NCBI GenBank assembly: GCA_964058805.1
Contig: CAXKVV010000403.1
Span: 45,687-109,686 of the forward strand
Direction: 5' to 3'
DNA from: Schoenoplectus triqueter
Lineage: Eukaryota > Streptophyta > Magnoliopsida > Poales > Cyperaceae
DNA length: 64,000 bases
In this document: in pieces, positions 10,733-20,900 of the stretch
Position numbering within the stretch: the stretch's first letter is position 1
Layout of the letters: the number at the start of each line of letters is the position of its first letter
Position numbers and translations under genes: made by a program
The notes under the pieces: generated by a model
Database searches by the model: none
The model's input: the letters and a program-made list of their open reading frames with translations, nothing else
Told to the model about the DNA's origin: nothing

Positions 10733-10805
10733 GTTCGTGTGCATCATTTAATACTTAGTTGCCAATATGCATCAGTATTTCCATCCTTACATGTAGATTT
10801 TGCAG

Positions 10806-11246
10806 GCCCTGAGGCTGATGACATGGCATCTCCACACCGCTCGGAGTCTTTCTTTTATGACGGTCCTGCCTCACCGTCGATCTTGCTGGTACCCACTGGA
10901 GACGGTGACTCATTTGATGTGGTTTTGGGGCCGGTGCTTACTCTTGCACGATCAGAGGAGGCTTCTTTCGAGCAGGGGAGTCCATTGGCTGTCGAGCCCG
11001 CAGGCGACGAGCCACTCTTGATCGAGGGAGGGCCATCTCATGCCTCTTCATCCCCCGACGGGCAGCCTCTCATGGCTACAGATGGCGGAGTCTCATCAGA
11101 TGCTTGGGTAGAGGATTCGACTGAGCAGGCTACAGTCGATTATGACTCGGAGCTGGATGAGAGTTGGCTAGTGGAGCAGCTTTTCGACAGCCCAGAGACG
11201 GAGGTCCCGGCTAGCGAGGGTCTCACCGAGCCTCATGCCTCTCCCG
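10806..11246 (+). CDS. Antisense gene exon 4: acidic linker, element 1
   Basis: Starts after TTTTGCAG at 10805 and reads GPEADDMASPHRSE, followed by an acidic Ser/Pro/Glu-rich stretch with DYDSELDESWLVEQLFDSP near its end. The donor is CTCCCG|GTACC at 11246/11247. Element 2 has 417 nt here (55491-55907), an in-frame difference of 24 nt. The region looks disordered, and no domain is recognised. Confidence 0.65.
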
Positions 11247-11321
11247 GTACCTTATATTTCCTTTGTTATTTGCCCATATTTTACTTTTCATGTACTTATG
11301 TTTTTTCATTTTATTTTGTAG

Positions 11322-11411
11322 CCGGGTCTGGTGCACCTGCGGGTCCTCCTGAGGCGACCGACATCCCTATCCCTGATTCAATCCCGCCAGTCTCAGGCGA
11401 CGAGGCGATAG
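11322..11411 (+). CDS. Antisense gene exon 5, element 1
   Basis: A 90-nt exon (AGSGAPAGPPEATDIPIP...) between ATTTTGTAG and the donor GATAG|GTTAG. The upstream intron is 75 nt, a multiple of three and open, so an unspliced reading also crosses it, but its T-rich interior and GT/AG ends mark it as an intron. Element 2 has exactly 90 nt (55983-56072). Confidence 0.6.
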   Translation, partial: PGLVHLRVLLRRPTSLSLIQSRQSQATRR

Positions 11412-11483
11412 GTTAGATCTTCTATTCCTTCTATTTCTTCTTTGATTATAACAATTTGTCTAACCCATTTGTCTTGTTTGCAG

Positions 11484-12094
11484 ATGTTACATCGAGGGAT
11501 GTGAAGCTCGCCTTGGCCGCGCTGGCGGATGCACTCCGAGACACCTTCTTCGGAGATTATCCGCTAGATTTTGAGATCCTGGATTCTCTGCCCGATGGCT
11601 TCTCCTTTGATTGGTATAGGCTGATGCGGGATACCATCGCGCCAGCTCTACTCGTCGCGCCTCATCTCGAGAGTACTTTCATTTCTAGGAGGTGTGAGGA
11701 GCTGCTCAGGGCTTATCAGGATGCGAGCTCTCTCGTATACCAGCACGAGTTGGAGATCCATGAGCTACGCAGGCATTTGGAGGCCGCTCGACTCCGCTAT
11801 CTCCAGCGGCTCTCTTCTTGTGCCACTCTCCGCTCCATGGGAGTCAGTGGTGGGCCCACTCGACTGCTCGTGCAGGAACTAGAGGACCACAGATTGTCAG
11901 TAGAGGGCTTCTCTCGACATCTGGCGGGACGTCTCTCGGAGCTGCAGACTCACTCGAGTGCCCGGGATAGTGCCTTTTCTCAGTTTTTGGATTTTGAGGC
12001 GGCTTCGGAGGAGGATAGGCACTCCCTCCATGCTTATCTGGAGACCATTAGTACTGTGCTATTAGAGCTGGAGTCCCGCTTTTTGGGCCTATAG
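11484..12094 (+). CDS. Antisense gene exon 6: C-terminal coiled-coil domain, element 1
   Basis: Starts after GTTTGCAG at 11483 and reads DVTSRDVKLALAALADAL..., ending at TAG 12092-12094. The middle (ELLRAYQDASSLVYQHELEI followed by HELRRHLEAARLRYLQRL) has heptad-like Leu spacing typical of a coiled coil, and the C-terminus (DFEAASEEDRHSLHAYLETI) is also helical. Element 2 has exactly 611 nt (56145-56755) with high identity. A dimerisation role is plausible, but no named family is recognised. Confidence 0.75.
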
Positions 12095-13849
12095 ACTGTA
12101 CTTTTCATTTCTTCTTTTCTCCTTTTCTTTTGCTATACTTGATATAGGATGCCTTGACACTTGTCATTTTGATCTCTTTGTTGTGGATGATGCTTGCCTC
12201 TATTATTATCCCTTCATCGCTTCCTCTGCAGCGCGAGGGAATATTTTTATCGATTTCACGCTGTGCACCCCCAATCTTATTTGTAAAAGCGCCCGATTAC
12301 AACTGCTTCATTCTCTCGCAGCGTCTAAACATAATAAAAGGAAAATTTCACAACATCCTATTACATTTATTCTATGCATGTTTTTCCTTATTTATTATAA
12401 TACAGAACTCAATTAACCGTGGTATTTTACGGATACCGAACCTGTCTGTATTGACCTCTAGGCCGGGTACAGAATAAACCCGTTTATCCCTTTATTACTG
12501 ATGGATAAACTTACCAGTATCAATTGGATTATGGATGCAATTGATAACACCATTTTGTGGATGCTCCTTATATACTTAGTTAACATTTATTTGTGGAAGC
12601 TCACCCACTCTCCCCTCATTTATGCACCGTTGTGTGCGGAAGTGGAAACTCACATTCACTCATCTCCACTCAATTTGTTTTGTGGGGGTCCTACCCTCAA
12701 ACATCCATCACGCATCCCTGCGAGACAGGCTTTCATCGGGTTGGTTCGCTCTCCATAACCTAAGTCACTTCTTTAAGCGAATTACTTTATTTGACACTGA
12801 ATGTCGGGCAAAAGCATAAACCCTTAGTCTGACCCCTCCATGACCTATTTTGGGATTAGAAACAGATCACCTCCTTGGGCGTGTGGTACTTTTGCGGATG
12901 AATGTACCCAACCTGGTTTTTTTATATTTTGGCTACCCTCAAACATCCATCACGCATCCCTGCGAGACAGGCTTACATCGGGTAGGTCCGCTCTCCATGA
13001 CTAGAGTCACTTCTTTAAGCGAGCCGCTTTGTTTAACATAAAATGTCGGGTACAAGCGTAAACCCTTGGTCTGACCCCTCCATGATGCGCCATGGGATTA
13101 TGACACATCATTTCTTTGGGCGTGTGGTGCTTTTACGGATGAATGCACCCAATCTGGCTTTGTATAACACTCGTTGTGTCGGGGACAAAGGTGGCAACCC
13201 CTTATTGAAAAGATTTTATTATTTTTTTATTATTATTTTTTTTATTGATGAGTAATGAAAATAGGTTTTTATTGTTTTACTTAGATATCCTTTTATTTTT
13301 ATCAGAAGAAGGCAGATTTTTGGTTATTAGTGATACATGTTGCTAATAATACGAGAGTTATTTATTTATATGCCCTCGGAAGCGACTATTTACTAGCCAC
13401 CAATTTGCTCGACCTATCCCTTGGCTTGCGCCACGGGCGACCAATATGAGCAACTTTCGTCATTGGGCAACAGATGGTTTGAGGGACAAACTGCAAACCC
13501 TGCCCATTTTTGTGTTTATTCTGTATCAAATGGACAAACCCAGTGGTATTTGTATTGTGAGCCCAAACACCAAAGCTCTCGCCTTACATTCTCGCGTGGT
13601 TTTGGCATTGAATTCTCTTATTCTATATATTTTTTTTTATATATTTTTTTTGTAGGGCTAAATGTGTTTGTGTGGTTTTGGATTTTTGGATGCATTCTAT
13701 TTACAAATGCAAAAATAAGGTTTTTGGGATTTTTATGCAAAAGTGGAGGTTAGACATGAGTTTGTGTTTCGTGCACGTGTGTGTAAGCGAACACTTATTC
13801 CCTCCTTATTTATTTACAATAGATACTACTCGGTTGGCCCCGCTCTGGG
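12095..13849. other. Non-coding spacer between convergent antisense gene and integrase, element 1
   Basis: No conserved reading frame. An AATAAA at 12333-12338 could serve the antisense transcript. A tandem duplication of period 242 bp starts at 12691 and 12933; each copy carries CTACCCTCAAACATCCATCA, CCCTGCGAGACAGGCTT, TTCTTTAAGCGA and GGGCGTGTGGT. The same pair exists in element 2 (57345-57830). Variable tandem repeats in this 3' region are known in Tat/Ogre elements. Confidence 0.75.
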
Positions 13850-15400
13850 CTATGTGTAGTACTTCTTCAGATATCGTCCATTGATCGGTGGCATGGGTCT
13901 TTCACCTTCATGATCTATGAGTTGGTATGCGCCGCCCCCGTATACCTTCTCAATTACATATGGCCCTTCCCAGTTCGGAGAGAATTTTGGGCCGATGTGC
14001 CGGCCAATGATCGGCCTCTTAAGGACAAGAACAAGCTCTCCTTGTTGAAATGCCCTGACTCGCGCCATTTTGTCATATGCCCTTGCCATTTTTGCCTAAT
14101 ATATCTCAAGATTCTGCTGGGCTATCAATTTCTTCTCGTCCATGGCATCCAATTCGTCCAATCTAAGTTGTTGGCATTCATCCATGGTCATGTTATTTTG
14201 CATAGCCACCCGCAATGACGGTAATTCCACCTCAAGAGGGAGAACGGCTTCAACCCCAAAAGCCAAAGAATACGGGGTAGCTTGCGTAGGCGTTCGGTAT
14301 GTGGTTCGATAAGCCCATAATGCCTCCTGTAGACGATTATCCCAGTCTCGTTGGTTGCCGTCCACGGTCTTTTTCATAATATTGATTAGGGTTTTGTTAA
14401 AGGCTTCGGCCAGGCCGTTGGCTCTTGGGTTGTAAATGGACGAGAATCTCCAATCGATGTTAAATTGCTCTGCCAGGGCATAGACTTTAGAGCTCTTGAA
14501 GGCCGTCCCGTTATCGGATATTATCCGTTGTGGGGTACCGAATCGGTAGAGGATGTGCGTCTTGAAGAACTTAACCACATCGGACGCTTTAACTTCTTTG
14601 AGTGGGACGGCTTCGGCCCATTTTGTAAAGTAATCTGTTGCCGCCAAAATGAAACGGTGACCTCTCGACGTAGGGGGGTCTATGGGCCCTACTATGTCTG
14701 TGCCCCACATATTAAATGGCCAGGATGCTACCGTGGGGTGCAACGGGTTTGGCGCTTGATGTACAAAAGGGCCGTGTATCTGGCACATGCGGTACTTCCT
14801 TGCGTGCTCTTCACAATCAGCCACCATTGTGGGCCAATAATACCCCATTCGTTTGATTTTTAACTTCATTTTTGGCCCAGACTGATGCGCTCCACATAGT
14901 CCAGAATGAACTTCTTTCATAACCTGCTCGGCTTCAAGCCCTGATACACATCTTAGCCACAACTGATCATAAGACCTTCGGTATAGCGTATTGCCCACAT
15001 ACGCATACCGTAGTATCCGTTTTCTTAGTTGATCAGCTATTCTTTTATCTTTGGGAAGGGTACCATGCCGGAAATATTCGATAAACGGCTGTCTCCAATC
15101 ATCATCTTCTTCAGTTATCATTGTTTCTTGGCATTCTACCTTTTCTAGCCCAGTACCTTCATTATTTGTATTGTCTGTCGTCTGACACAATGATAATGGC
15201 CTTCTATTACGGACGATGATGTGGATTTCCGGTTCTGTTGGTTCACCCAGCTCCTTGGCGAGTTTGGCCAACGCATCTGCTTCACCATTCACAGCCCTCG
15301 TGACCTTCTCAATGGACACGTACGGGATTTTCTTCATTAATTCCATGGCCTTCTGGTGATATTGTATTAGTTCCGGCTTCAGGACCTTGTATTCGCCAAT
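13850..15400 (-). CDS. int: RNase H end and integrase segment of element 1
   Basis: Integrase shows HHCC-like residues (HSGLCGAHQSG; then HARKYRMC) and the catalytic D (WGTDIVG), D (IISDNGTAF) and E (NGLAEAF) with 35 residues between the second D and E. The first zinc Cys is Tyr here (14792-14794) while element 2 has KKCRMC, so this copy's zinc site is broken. The C-terminus (GPKFSPNWEGPYVIEKVY) ends KKYYT with no chromodomain. A stop (CAG to TAG, 14096-14098) cuts off the last 82 residues. Confidence 0.92.
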
Positions 15401-15755
15401 CCCCAAAGATACGCACAGCCTTGATCTTTAGCTCCAAGGATAGCTCTAGCCCGGCGATAAGTGCTTCATACTCTGCTTCATTATTTGTGCATGGTTCAGT
15501 TAAAGCCAGAGAATGTCGTATTATCCCGCCTTCCGGGGTCACGAAGACTAGTCCTGCGCCAGCTCGCACAGTTGGAACCCCTGGGCCTGCGATCGGCTTG
15601 ATTGACGAGGCACCATCAAAGTACAACTCCCATATAGGGTTTCCTTCTGCAACATGTAGAGTTTCCTCATCGGGAAAGTCACATTTTAATGGAGAGTCAT
15701 CTTGAACCGGATGTGCGGCCAAGAAATCCGCCAGCGCCTGCCCCTTGATCGCCTT
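15309..15755 (-). CDS. pol: Second (archaeal-type) RNase H segment of element 1, frameshifted
   Basis: Shows the catalytic series WELYFDGASS (D), TNNEAEYEALIAGLEL (E) and VRIFGD (D). Immediately after this Asp a 26-bp deletion (junction after 15400, 3-bp AAT microhomology) removes the SQLIINQI helix and shifts the frame. The final conserved Asp (NGEADALAKLA) lies downstream in the other frame at about 15280. Dual RNase H is known in the Tat lineage. Confidence 0.88.
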   Translation of the reverse strand, partial: KAIKGQALADFLAAHPVQDDSPLKCDFPDEETLHVAEGNPIWELYFDGASSIKPIAGPGVPTVRAGAGLVFVTPEGGIIRHSLALTEPCTNNEAEYEALIAGLELSLELKIKAVRIFGDWRIQGPEAGTNTISPEGHGINEENPVRVH

Positions 15756-16121
15756 TTACGGTGTATATGTGATGTCAAACTCAGTAAGAATGATCGCCCA
15801 TTTGGCGAGTCTACCCGTCAGCATTGGCCGAGTCATCAGATACTTAAGAGGGTCCACCTTGGATATTAAAATGATTTTATGGGCTAGCATGTAATGCCTC
15901 AATTTCTTTACCGCAAAGATTAGGGCTAAACAATGTTTTTCAATCGGCGAATACCCGTGTTCTGCCCCTACCATCATGCGGCTTAGATAATATAGCGCAT
16001 TTTGATTACCATCATGGTTTTCTTGTGCCAACAGAGCTCCCAAGGATCCATCCAGGGCGGTTGTATATAGAATGAGTTCCTTCCCGGGTATGGGCGCCGC
16101 CAATACTGGAGGGTTGAGTAG
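15756..16121 (-). CDS. pol: First RNase H (connection-like) segment of element 1
   Basis: Reads ELILYTTALDGSLGALLAQE, then YSPIEKHCLALIFAVKKLRH, then SKVDPLKYLM. The first catalytic Asp of the usual TD-A-S motif is replaced (LYTTALD), as expected for the degenerate original RNase H in elements that gained a second one. It ends with CAA to TAA at 15756-15758. Confidence 0.85.
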   Translation of the reverse strand, partial: LLNPPVLAAPIPGKELILYTTALDGSLGALLAQENHDGNQNALYYLSRMMVGAEHGYSPIEKHCLALIFAVKKLRHYMLAHKIILISKVDPLKYLMTRPMLTGRLAKWAIILTEFDITYTP

Positions 16122-17918
16122 CTATGCCTTGATTTCTTCAAAGGCTCGCTGGCATTCGTCATCCCATTTAAACGGGATATTCTTCTTAGTCAGCCGGGTG
16201 AAGGGTTGGATTTTATCCGATAGGTTGGCTATAAACCGCCTAATGTACGCCAATTGCCCTTGCAGGGATCGCAATTGTTTTAAATTCTTTGGTGGGGATA
16301 GTTCAGTTATTGCTTTAATCTTGCCCGGGTCTATCTCAATTCCCCTATGGCGTACCACAAACCCCAGAAATTTACCGGATGATACCATGAATGCGCATTT
16401 CAACGGGTTTAATTTGAGCGCATGTTCCCTTAGGCGGTTGAAAACGACCTCAAGATATTGGAGGTGTTCTTCATAAGACATGGCCTTAATGACTAAATCG
16501 TCCACATAACATTCTACTATCTTGTGGATTAGATCGTCAAATATTTTCGTCATCGCCCATTGATAGGTGGCACCCGCATTTTTCAGCCCAAACGGCATGA
16601 TTTTGTAACAATAGATGCTAATCGGCGTGCGGAAGGCTGTGTGCCTTTCATCTTCCGGTGCCATTTTGATTTGATTATAGCCCGCATAACCGTCCATGAA
16701 GGAGAAGACTTCATAGGAGGAGGTATGGTCAATTATGATTTCGGTTACTGGGAGCGGGAAATCATCTTTAGGGCACGCCTTGTTTAAGTCCCGAAAGTCC
16801 ACACAAATGCGGATCTGCCCATTTTTCTTTTTAACCGGGATAATGCTAGCCACCCATTCTGGCGTCTCTTCTTCCCGTATGAAGCCTGCGTCGATGAGTT
16901 TCTTTGTTTCCTCCACGACCTTTTCTTCCAGTTCTATTCTCATCCGTCTCGGCGCTTGTTTAATCGGCTTGAAGGTTGGATCAATTTTTAAGTAATGGAC
17001 CGCTATGTTGGGATCTAATCCAGACATTTCTTTATAACTCCAAGCGAAGCAGTCCATATAGTTTTTAAGGAATGTCTTCAACCTGTCAGCCACCTCTTCT
17101 GGTAACGACGCGATTATGAAAGTTGGTCGTGGGTCTTCTTCCGTCCCCAAATTAATTTCAGCTAACTCATCGACCGTGTTAGGTTCCTTTTCTAACTGTT
17201 TCAAAGCATTTTTCAGGACTGGGGTATTGTCCTCTTCTGTTTCATTATCCAGCATCTCAACAGAAGTCATGCAACAGCTTTCTCCCATACGGTACTCGTT
17301 GAGGGACCCCTCGAAGCATGCTGCGTCATCGCAGTTATACCCTAACCCCCGGGTGTATTTTACTTTACCATCCAAGCCTAGCACCTTATTCTGACCGCCA
17401 TTCCAGAGTTCATCGAAGCGCTTGGCCTCGGCCTTGGATATATCTCTCAGACATTTTGCCCTTTTTGCCAGTTTATACAGCTCCTTTCCAAAGGGATGAG
17501 AAGCAGCGTCACCGCCCGTTGCATTCTCTGATTCTTGTTCTATCACCCACTTCTTCCAAGTGTTGTGATCAGGGTTCTTCAGAGACTGAGTTGAATCGCT
17601 CTGATAGAAAATTATAGCCTTGTGGATGATAGTTTTCCCTTTGATGCGCTCTACCTTTGCCGGCACAACAAAGGTCTTTAGGGTTTGAATGTGGTTCACT
17701 TCCCTTGGTATAAGGTCTTTAAAATGCCTTTCGGGAACCACAGTAATCTCTAGCGCTGCCATCTCCTCTTCTATTTCAATGTTCATGACTGAGTTGGAGC
17801 GGTAGATTTCTTTGATCGGCTTTCGTCTCGCGACTTTGGGTTTGCTAGGTACGGGAGTGTGCGAGATTGTAAAAGCAACCCCTTTGCCTTTGTTATTCGA
17901 GTTGTGCGGGGCTGGGTC
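16122..17918 (-). CDS. pol: Reverse transcriptase segment of element 1 polyprotein
   Basis: The segment is in frame with the upstream part beyond the premature stop. The Tat-type pre-RT motif CFAWSYKEMSGLDPN is followed by RT with ETPEWVASIIPVKKKNG, ICVDFRDLNKACPKDDFPLP, FMDGYAGYNQIKM, MPFGLKNAGATYQWAM and the catalytic YVDD at 16497-16508. The thumb region ends at FEEIKA, where TAT has become TAG (16122-16124). The Trp in ATYQWAM replaces the Arg of element 2 (CGG to TGG), a CpG transition at a well-conserved position. Confidence 0.93.
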   Translation of the reverse strand, partial: DPAPHNSNNKGKGVAFTISHTPVPSKPKVARRKPIKEIYRSNSVMNIEIEEEMAALEITVVPERHFKDLIPREVNHIQTLKTFVVPAKVERIKGKTIIHKAIIFYQSDSTQSLKNPDHNTWKKWVIEQESENATGGDAASHPFGKELYKLAKRAKCLRDISKAEAKRFDELWNGGQNKVLGLDGKVKYTRGLGYNCDDAACFEGSLNEYRMGESCCMTSVEMLDNETEEDNTPVLKNALKQLEKEPNTVDELAEINLGTEEDPRPTFIIASLPEEVADRLKTFLKNYMDCFAWSYKEMSGLDPNIAVHYLKIDPTFKPIKQAPRRMRIELEEKVVEETKKLIDAGFIREEETPEWVASIIPVKKKNGQIRICVDFRDLNKACPKDDFPLPVTEIIIDHTSSYEVFSFMDGYAGYNQIKMAPEDERHTAFRTPISIYCYKIMPFGLKNAGATYQWAMTKIFDDLIHKIVECYVDDLVIKAMSYEEHLQYLEVVFNRLREHALKLNPLKCAFMVSSGKFLGFVVRHRGIEIDPGKIKAITELSPPKNLKQLRSLQGQLAYIRRFIANLSDKIQPFTRLTKKNIPFKWDDECQRAFEEIKA

Positions 17919-20900
17919 TTATTGAAAGCTTTTCGGGAGTTGGATTGTCCCGTTCCTGTGCCCTTCTTCTATGAGGTCCTTGAATACCCAGCATTCTTCA
18001 ATTGTGTGACCCAATATGCGATGATAAGGGCAGAATTCACCTTCACCGGCTCTTTCTATGTCCGCGGGTCGTTTGCAAACGGGAAGTGTTAACCCGCTCT
18101 TTAAGGCCTGCTCAAATATCCGAGCTGTTTTATTTTTCAGGAAAGAGTATGGTTTACTCTTCTTGACCTTGAGGGTTTGCATGACGGTCGATTGCTTAGC
18201 TTTCATTTCTTCCCCCTTTGATTCATCTACTATAACAATTACCTGTTTGCCGCTATCGGGTGCTTGTCTTTCAGGGGTCCCGGAACGGGGTTCGCTCGTC
18301 ACTTCTTTGAGTAGCTCGGAGTTATAGATTGCGTTTTGCAAGTTTTCAATCATTATCATGATCTCATTGTGTTGCGTCTTGATATCCTGCATCACTTCCC
18401 ATTGTTCAGACACCTCCCTTCTATTATTTTCAACTTGGTGTCTTATTTCGTCGATCGCATTCCAGACGCGACCTTCAAAGTTTTCCCGCCATGAGCGTTT
18501 TTCATTTATAGGCCTTGGCCTAACCGGGTTATCCCTTCCGCTACCGGATCCTGTGTTGATCATAAATGACTCCTCGCTTTCATTATCTGTTTCGGGCCCT
18601 TTATATAGCTTCTTGAGGATGTGATAGATGATCTCTTCGTCCGATTCCTCTTCCCAGGGTTGACGATCATGGCCAGATTCTTCTCCCGAGGTGGTATCGC
18701 CCGAGTCGTTGGAATCTTCAGAGTTTTCTCCTGAAGTTGTCTCTATGATCTGAATTTGAGGGGTGTTGGCAGGTTTAAAATTGAAAATGACCTCCTCTTC
18801 AGAATCACTTGAATTGATTTCGCTCGGCTTTATTTGGGCCTTATACGTAGCCACCTGTTTGAAGCGGAAGGTTGCTTCCTCACCCGACTTTCTTCCGGGT
18901 CTTTGGGCTCGAACACCTCGGGGTTTAATATTGAATTTGACCTCTTCTTCTTCTCCAGATGAGGTATCAAATTTAGGGCCTTTGTTAAAAGATTTCTGAC
19001 CTGCTTTTGTTATTGGCCGACTCGGCGCCACAGCGGATTTAGGCAGAAAATATTGGGCGTCATTGAATTTAATCTCATGCACCCCGAATGGTTTGACATC
19101 TCCGTCAATTCTCTTTTGTTTACCATTCTCAATATATTTTAGGCATTGGTGCAGAGTAGAGGGTATGACCTGATTGCTGTGAAGCCACGAGCGACCCAGC
19201 AACGCCCGATAAGAGGTTTCAGCGTCAATGACATAGAATTTAGTAGGCGCTTTTAGGCTTCTGCACTGCAGGTTCAGAGTTATAGCTCCCAGGGCCTTTT
19301 GGGAGTTTTGATTGAAGCCATGAATAATCACCTTTTCATCAGATAATTTCTTCACATCTAAGGTGATGGTCTTTAGGGTTTTAAGCGGCATGATATTAAT
19401 CGAAGACCCTGCGTCGACCAGGATGCGGCCAATCTTTTGCCCTCCACAATTTCCGGTAATGTACAACGGGCGGTTGTGGTCGACGGTGCCTATTAGGAGG
19501 TCGTCATCTGTAAAATTTATGCAAGCGGCCCGCTTGGCGGTGAACAGGGCCTCCTGCATATTTTGCTCGATGAAATATGACTTGTACTTCTCAGGATTTT
19601 GCAAGGCCTGGATTAATACCTCCCTTAGGTCTTGTGACATCATCAACGCATCGAATATGCTTAATAGCGCTGGAATCTTACGCAGATGTGCCAATACATT
19701 GTATTCTTCGCCCGTCGACCGGGTCTTTTCTGGGTTCTTGCTTAGGTTCTCAGCCTCTTTGCCTTTATTCTGGGCCTTGTCCTTTCCCTTATTAGAATCC
19801 TTAGGAGCTTGTCTCTCAGGCATGTAAGTCCCGGACCGGAGCACGGCTTTGCATTCTTCATTTTTGGTCCCAGAGGTGCTTGCTTCTCCTTCATCAATTG
19901 GGAAGAACATCTCCTCTAATGTTGGCATATCTTCGTCGCGAAAAGAATATATCATGTTGCACGAAGCACCCCAGATCTCTTCGCTTTCTTCTTTATTTAT
20001 TTCTTCATCTACATCTTCTTTCTTTTGACTTAGGGTTAACTTCTCCCAGTCTTCTTTGGAGATGAAGTGTTGAAGGGTGATCGCCTCGGGACTGCCCTGC
20101 TCGTATTCCTCAATTTTGTTCTTTTTGGACTTGTTGCTTCTATGCTTCTTTCTCTTCTTAAGAACCTGGTCTTGGCTCTGGTCCACCTTATAATATACCC
20201 TGGGCTTTGGTGGGACCACTGGCGTGATGTCGTCTTTCCATTTCATGCCGGGTTCTTTCTTAAGAGCTTTAAGCATTTTAATCGATTTCTTCGATAAGTG
20301 TGTAGTCCATTGTTCTTCTTGGTTTCCGCTTAACTGGCCCGGGATCTTCTCTTCTTCATGAGAGATCATATTGGCCTGTTCATGGGCTGATGGGCTTTGC
20401 AAGAACCCTTTGGGTAAAGTAATTTCGTCGTTTTTATACGCCTTCTCGACCCAATCTTTGAAGACCCAGCAATCTTCAATTGAGTGCCCTAGTACTCTGT
20501 GATATGGGCAAAAGTTGGGTTCATCCGATTTATCGGCATCTTCTGGGCGTTTATTGGCCGGTAGGGCTAGACCATTCTTTAATGCCCCTCTGAAGATTTG
20601 GGCAACTTTATCCCTCCTGAAGGAGTACGGTTTGGTTTTCTTTTGTCTAAGAGTCTCGAAACTCCGTGAACTCCCTCCTGGATTGGGCCTGGGTCCTTTA
20701 TTATAATTGTTGCCATTTGTGCCACTGCTGCCGCTTTGAGTATCTGCGTTAGCGACCATCTTATCCTTTAACGAGGTGAATGCCACCTTAGTCTCGGCTC
20801 GGGCTCCTCGTTGCGGCCTATTGTTCATGAAGTTCGGCACGGTGTGCGGTGATATCCTTTCCATATTGGATACCGATCTGAGCAAGTCTTTGAATGTGTT

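Larger units (their letters stand above)
6323..12094 (+). other. Antisense six-exon gene of element 1 (plant mobile domain plus coiled coil)
   Basis: Proposed exons: 6323-6488 (inside the LTR), 8507-10546, 10625-10732, 10806-11246, 11322-11411 and 11484-12094. Together they make 3456 nt, 1151 codons plus stop, with no interruption. All five introns have GT...AG ends and lie in phase 1. The product would have a basic N-terminus, an aminotransferase-like plant mobile domain (PMD), an acidic Ser/Pro-rich linker and a C-terminal coiled coil. The gene runs against gag-pol and converges with it. Antisense PMD ORFs between integrase and 3' LTR are known in Tat-lineage elements; the LTR-borne first exon is my inference from phase, position and conservation. 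Its role is unknown. PMD proteins of host genomes act in silencing and genome stability (MAIL1/MAIN family), which does not prove the same role here. Confidence 0.7.

Noticed and set aside
10721..11416. Single unspliced ORF as an independent gene
   Set aside because: It begins inside an intron-like T-rich stretch, and its first part is not conserved as protein, while splicing at 10806 and 11247/11322 gives a conserved frame joined to the PMD exon.
12154..13753. Short ORFs in the spacer of element 1
   Set aside because: Composition-driven, overlap the tandem duplication, and are not conserved as protein in element 2.
13850..14110. Chromodomain at the integrase C-terminus
   Set aside because: The protein ends shortly after GPYVIEKVY and the KKYYT tail. 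No aromatic-cage chromodomain sequence follows, as expected for the Tat lineage.
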